Assembly (NCBI GenBank): GCA_028293225.1
Contig: JAQGPE010000289.1
Coordinates: forward strand, 1-9,062
DNA: 9,062 nucleotides
Source: Akkermansiaceae bacterium
GTDB lineage: Bacteria; Verrucomicrobiota; Verrucomicrobiia; Verrucomicrobiales; Akkermansiaceae
Direction: 5' to 3'
A model generated the notes under the pieces. The model worked only from the letters and a program-made list of their open reading frames with translations, made no database searches and was not told the origin of the DNA. Below are positions 6,313 through 9,062 of the stretch, piece after piece; the stretch's first letter is position 1, and every line of letters starts with the position of its first letter. Both the position numbers and the translations under genes were made by a program.

Positions 6313-7716
6313 ATGGCAGATGCCTCGCTCCATCAGTCGCTGAGCCAGCAGCAGTCGCTGGCTCCGCAGATGCGGCGCAGCTTGGAAATCCTCCAAGCCA
6401 ACTCGATGGAACTTCAGCAGCTTGTCCAACAGGCGCTGGAAATCAATCCGGTCCTGGAGGACATCACCGAGTCCATCTCGCTCGACGCCGAAGGCCCCGA
6501 GTCGGACGAGGCGGATTCGCTGGATTACCTCAACGACACCGATGACGACTGGCGCGACCTCCAGATCATGGAGCGCCGCACCAGCACCATGAGTCAGGAC
6601 GATGCCGAGCGGCGCGAGCATCTCTACAACTCGATCGTTGCGCCGGAGACCCTTCAGCAGCACCTCTCCCATCAGCTCGACCTTTCCCTGGTCGAGCCGG
6701 ATGTCCGCTCCGCCACCCGCCACCTGATCGGCAACCTCGATCCCCGCGGCTTCCTGGACCTCCCCGCCCGCGAACTCGCCTCCCGCCTCGATATTTCAAA
6801 GGCGGTCATGGAAACGGCGGTGAAGCTGCTCCAGTCCTTCGAGCCGCCCGGCATCGGCGCCTCAGGCATCCAGGAATCCCTCCTTCTCCAGCTTGAACGC
6901 AAGGGCGACTCCGGCAGCCTGGAATACCGCATCGTCCGCGATCACCTGGAAGAACTGGCCCGCAAGCGCTACCCCCAGATCGCCCGGGTGCTTGGCACCA
7001 CCGTCGAGCGCATCGCCGAAGCGGCCACCCGCATCGGCCGTCTGACTCCAAATCCCGGCGGCGACTTCGATCCCACCGGCAATCCCTATATCCAGCCGGA
7101 TGTGGTGATCGAGGACAGCGACGAAGGCTGGAAAGCCCGCCTCACCAACGAGTACCTGCCGAAGCTGCGCATCAGCGACTTCTACAAGGACATGCTCGGC
7201 AAAACCGGCAATGACCGCAAAGCCCGCCATTTCCTCCGCGAGCAAATCCGCGAGGGCCGCACGCTCATCCGCTCCCTCTCGCTGCGCCAGGAAACCATCC
7301 TCACGATCGCCGAGAAGCTCATCGAGCATCAGCCCGCCTTCCTGGCCAAGGGGCCGCGCCACCTGCGCCCGCTGACGATGAATGAAATCGCCGACCAGAT
7401 CGGGCTGCATGCCACCACGATTTCACGTGCCGTCGCCGGCAAGTATGTCCTGACGCCCCACGGCCTCATGGAAATGCGCGCCTTCTTCGCCGCCGGCTAT
7501 CAGACCGCCGACGGCACCGAGGTCTCCAATGCCGGGGTGCGCGAAGCCATCCAGGAACTGGTGACCAAGGAAGATGCCGCCAAGCCGCTGTCGGACGACG
7601 CCATCGCCAAGCAGCTGAAGACCCAGGGCATCCCGGTGGCGCGCCGCACGGTCGCGAAATACCGCGAGCAACTCGGCATCCTGCCCTCCCATCTGCGGAA
7701 GTCGTTCTCGTCCTGA
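6313..7716 (+). CDS. rpoN: RNA polymerase sigma-54 factor
   Basis: A 467-aa alternative sigma factor that directs RNA polymerase to -24/-12 promoters and needs AAA+ enhancer-binding proteins to open them. Region I is the Gln/Leu-rich start, with SLAPQMRRSLEILQANSMEL and EINPVLE (about 8-49). Region II is an acidic linker (about 50-100, rich in Asp/Glu, e.g. NDTDDDW). The core-binding domain covers about 110-300, with IGNLDPRGFLDL and FEPPGIGA clear. The DNA-binding part contains the helix-turn-helix MNEIADQIGLHATTISRAV (356-374), and the RpoN box ARRTVAKYRE (443-452) recognises the -24 element. Length and domain order are complete. The ATG at 6313 precedes region I closely and has no Shine-Dalgarno. 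The canonical neighbours lptB, hpf and ptsN are absent: the gene is divergent from a UDPGP-family gene and convergent with a cassette protein gene. A sigma-54 promoter at 6229-6244 suggests self-transcription. Confidence 0.97.
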   Translation: MADASLHQSLSQQQSLAPQMRRSLEILQANSMELQQLVQQALEINPVLEDITESISLDAEGPESDEADSLDYLNDTDDDWRDLQIMERRTSTMSQDDAERREHLYNSIVAPETLQQHLSHQLDLSLVEPDVRSATRHLIGNLDPRGFLDLPARELASRLDISKAVMETAVKLLQSFEPPGIGASGIQESLLLQLERKGDSGSLEYRIVRDHLEELARKRYPQIARVLGTTVERIAEAATRIGRLTPNPGGDFDPTGNPYIQPDVVIEDSDEGWKARLTNEYLPKLRISDFYKDMLGKTGNDRKARHFLREQIREGRTLIRSLSLRQETILTIAEKLIEHQPAFLAKGPRHLRPLTMNEIADQIGLHATTISRAVAGKYVLTPHGLMEMRAFFAAGYQTADGTEVSNAGVREAIQELVTKEDAAKPLSDDAIAKQLKTQGIPVARRTVAKYREQLGILPSHLRKSFSS

Positions 7717-7738
7717 GCAACGGTCCGGTCCGGCGACA

Positions 7739-7752
7739 TCCCTCATCAGGGA
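7739..7752 (+). terminator. Weak hairpin after rpoN
   Basis: TCCCT-CATC-AGGGA forms a 5-bp stem with a 4-nt loop 23 nt after the rpoN stop. It is not followed by a T-run, so it is at best a weak transcript-end structure. The strong hairpin at 7796-7822 would also be transcribed on this strand and could end the rpoN mRNA, though its T-run lies on the other side. Confidence 0.2.
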
Positions 7753-7789
7753 GAGCTGAGTCGAAATTTCCACCGCCTCAACCGGTCAT

Positions 7790-7822
7790 AAAAAATGCCC
7801 GGCCTGCAGAACAGGCCGGGCA
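7790..7822 (-). terminator. Strong intrinsic terminator of the Verru_Chthon cassette protein A gene
   Basis: A perfect 11-bp GC-rich stem, TGCCCGGCCTG / CAGGCCGGGCA (7796-7806 and 7812-7822), encloses a 5-nt loop. On the minus strand it is followed at once by six T (plus 7790-7795). It begins 26 nt past the stop at 7849. Stem, loop, T-run and position are all textbook, and its direction shows it serves the minus-strand gene, which is therefore the last gene of its transcript. Confidence 0.92.
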
Positions 7823-7848
7823 CTTGGGGAATCAATCAACCGCGCAGG

Positions 7849-9062
7849 TCAGGCGCTCGTGGTCTCGCCCAGGATTTCCTGAGGAGTGATCCAGCGGAAG
7901 GAAACGATCTGGAACTGGCGGCCGAAGGTCGTGTTGATCTTCGAGCGCTGGGTCAGATCGAGGCCCGCTTCGTCCGTCTCGTCCAGGAACTCAGGCATGC
8001 GCTGCACGGTCGCTTCGCACCACGAACGGGCCGTCACGTTGTGCTTGTCGTCCTGGGCTTCGCCGTAAGCGCGCACCGTGAAGGTATCGGAGCGAACGGT
8101 GATGATCGGAGCGAGCGGCGTCAGCACGTCCGCCTGGGTCAGCCAGCCCGGCGTCGCCGTGGAGACATCGACCGGCTTCTTGAAGTTGGCGGCGAGGCTG
8201 CCCCAAGGGGACAGATCCGTCACCGTCGCGCCGGCCACCTTCGCGTTGATCGCGGCGTTATCGATCGCGGACTGCACGGCCCCGGAAAGACCCAGATCGG
8301 TCGAAGCCAGGCGGCGGTTCACGAACTCACCCAGCGATTGGAAGGGGCCGCGGGACTTCACTTCGTCCACGATCTTCTCCGCCAGGGACCGGATCTGGTC
8401 ATCGGAAAGTTCGCGGAAGGCATTCCACTTGTCGCCGATGCCCGGAGTGCTACCAGCCTGAATGACCGGACCGGCAGGATAGCGCATGCGGGGGAACGGA
8501 GTATTATCGCCGGACTTGTAGGTGCCGGAGGTGAGCATGCCTTCGATGGCGAAGTTGTCGCCCTTCAAGCTGGCCAGCACCGATTCCCAGGCTTTGACAC
8601 TGGTCGAGTTCACGTTGAACGCACCGTCCACCATGATGTGGGCGGAGATGTCACGGGCGCCCTTCGGATCGGCCAGGGCCGTCTTCAGTTCGGAAGCGCT
8701 CATATTCCCCATATGCAGGAGATAGCGGGAATTCCGCAACGGCTTGGTGGCCGGATCGTCGATCCAGTCGCTGATCACCTTCGAGGTCGCGTAGGTCTCG
8801 TTGATCTGATCCTGATCGCCGGCGTAGTTGTTCACCGAGCCCACCAACTGACGGCGGCTCACGATCGGGGCGGCGGAGGAAAAGTAATAGCCATCCCACA
8901 CCGCGCTGTTGGTCAGGTAGGAGGTATCATACATCCCGAGTGACGGAGCATAGTTCAGGCCCGTGACGTTGTTGCGGCGGTAGATCTGCGACCCGGCGTT
9001 CTTGGTGATGAACGGAGAAGCCCAGGAGTTGCCGAACTGATAGGCGGGAGCTGAAACCAAAT
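7849..9062 (-). CDS. Verru_Chthon cassette protein A, C-terminal part (5' end outside window)
   Basis: At least 403 residues of a larger protein. The frame runs off the window edge, and the first in-frame start-like codon (TTG at 9060) falls mid-homology, so the true start lies outside. Segments recognised as typical of this family (numbered from 9060): MYDTSYLTNSAVWDGYYFS (43-61), VDGAFNVNSTSVKAW (144-158), GWLTQADVLTPLAPII (305-320), DTFTVRAYGEA (325-335), RSWCEATVQRMPEFLD (345-360) and FQIVSFRW (383-390). The family sits in a Verrucomicrobiota gene cassette whose other members are prepilin-like proteins; its function is not established. Residues 227-249 (AEKIVDEVKSRGPFQSLGEFVNR) resemble the helix-hairpin segment of GspK-type minor pseudopilins, suggesting a role at a pilus or pseudopilus tip (inference). 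As the terminal gene before a strong terminator, its cassette partners, if any, lie upstream beyond 9062. Confidence 0.88.
   Translation of the reverse strand, partial: LVSAPAYQFGNSWASPFITKNAGSQIYRRNNVTGLNYAPSLGMYDTSYLTNSAVWDGYYFSSAAPIVSRRQLVGSVNNYAGDQDQINETYATSKVISDWIDDPATKPLRNSRYLLHMGNMSASELKTALADPKGARDISAHIMVDGAFNVNSTSVKAWESVLASLKGDNFAIEGMLTSGTYKSGDNTPFPRMRYPAGPVIQAGSTPGIGDKWNAFRELSDDQIRSLAEKIVDEVKSRGPFQSLGEFVNRRLASTDLGLSGAVQSAIDNAAINAKVAGATVTDLSPWGSLAANFKKPVDVSTATPGWLTQADVLTPLAPIITVRSDTFTVRAYGEAQDDKHNVTARSWCEATVQRMPEFLDETDEAGLDLTQRSKINTTFGRQFQIVSFRWITPQEILGETTSA

Noticed and set aside
6240..6545. Plus-strand 101-codon frame starting at the AT-rich island before rpoN
   Set aside because: It overlaps the rpoN start in another frame and reads as an Ala/Gly/Arg-rich shadow; the rpoN frame has clear region I homology.
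7795..8943. 382-codon open frame on the plus strand opposite the cassette protein gene
   Set aside because: Its start lies inside the terminator hairpin and its translation is a His/Arg-rich mirror frame; the minus strand carries clear family motifs.
9058..9060. TTG at the window edge as the real start of the cassette protein
   Set aside because: It lies within conserved homology and at the sequence edge, so the frame simply continues outside the window.

Overview
The window most likely comes from a GC-rich member of the Verrucomicrobiota, probably a Luteolibacter/Haloferula-like member of Verrucomicrobiales. The best evidence is the gene cut by the right edge, whose C-terminal half reads as 'Verru_Chthon cassette protein A', a family I know only from this phylum. 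A eukaryotic-type UDP-glucose pyrophosphorylase and translation starts without visible Shine-Dalgarno sequences fit this placement. The genus is an inference from remembered family resemblance, not from a search.

Layout, left to right. (1) A minus-strand guaB-guaA pair (3089 down to 77, 34-bp gap) encodes both steps from IMP to GMP and is followed by a plausible intrinsic terminator at 21-40. (2) Divergent from guaB, across a gap of about 130 bp with two small inverted repeats, is a plus-strand gene for a 233-aa exported protein (3220-3921) with secretin/TonB N-terminal-like (STN-like) features and no known function. (3) A convergent junction with two hairpins (3971-4027) separates it from a minus-strand pair. 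This pair is a UDPGP-family UTP-glucose-1-phosphate uridylyltransferase (6130-4727) followed by a beta-phosphoglucomutase/YqaB-like HAD phosphatase (4666-4049), probably one transcript for sugar-phosphate and nucleotide-sugar metabolism. (4) Divergent from the uridylyltransferase is rpoN (sigma-54, 6313-7716). Its upstream region carries a near-perfect -24/-12 sigma-54 promoter at 6229-6244, so rpoN may be transcribed by its own product. (5) rpoN converges on the 3' part of the Verru_Chthon cassette protein A gene (9062 down to 7849, 5' end outside the window), which ends in a textbook intrinsic terminator at 7790-7822.

Most genes are core metabolism or regulation. The less-described content is the sigma-54 promoter in front of rpoN, the GspK-like segment in the cassette protein, and the small STN-like exported protein. 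No RNA genes, mobile elements, CRISPR arrays or large repeats were seen. No intergenic stretch exceeds about 190 bp.
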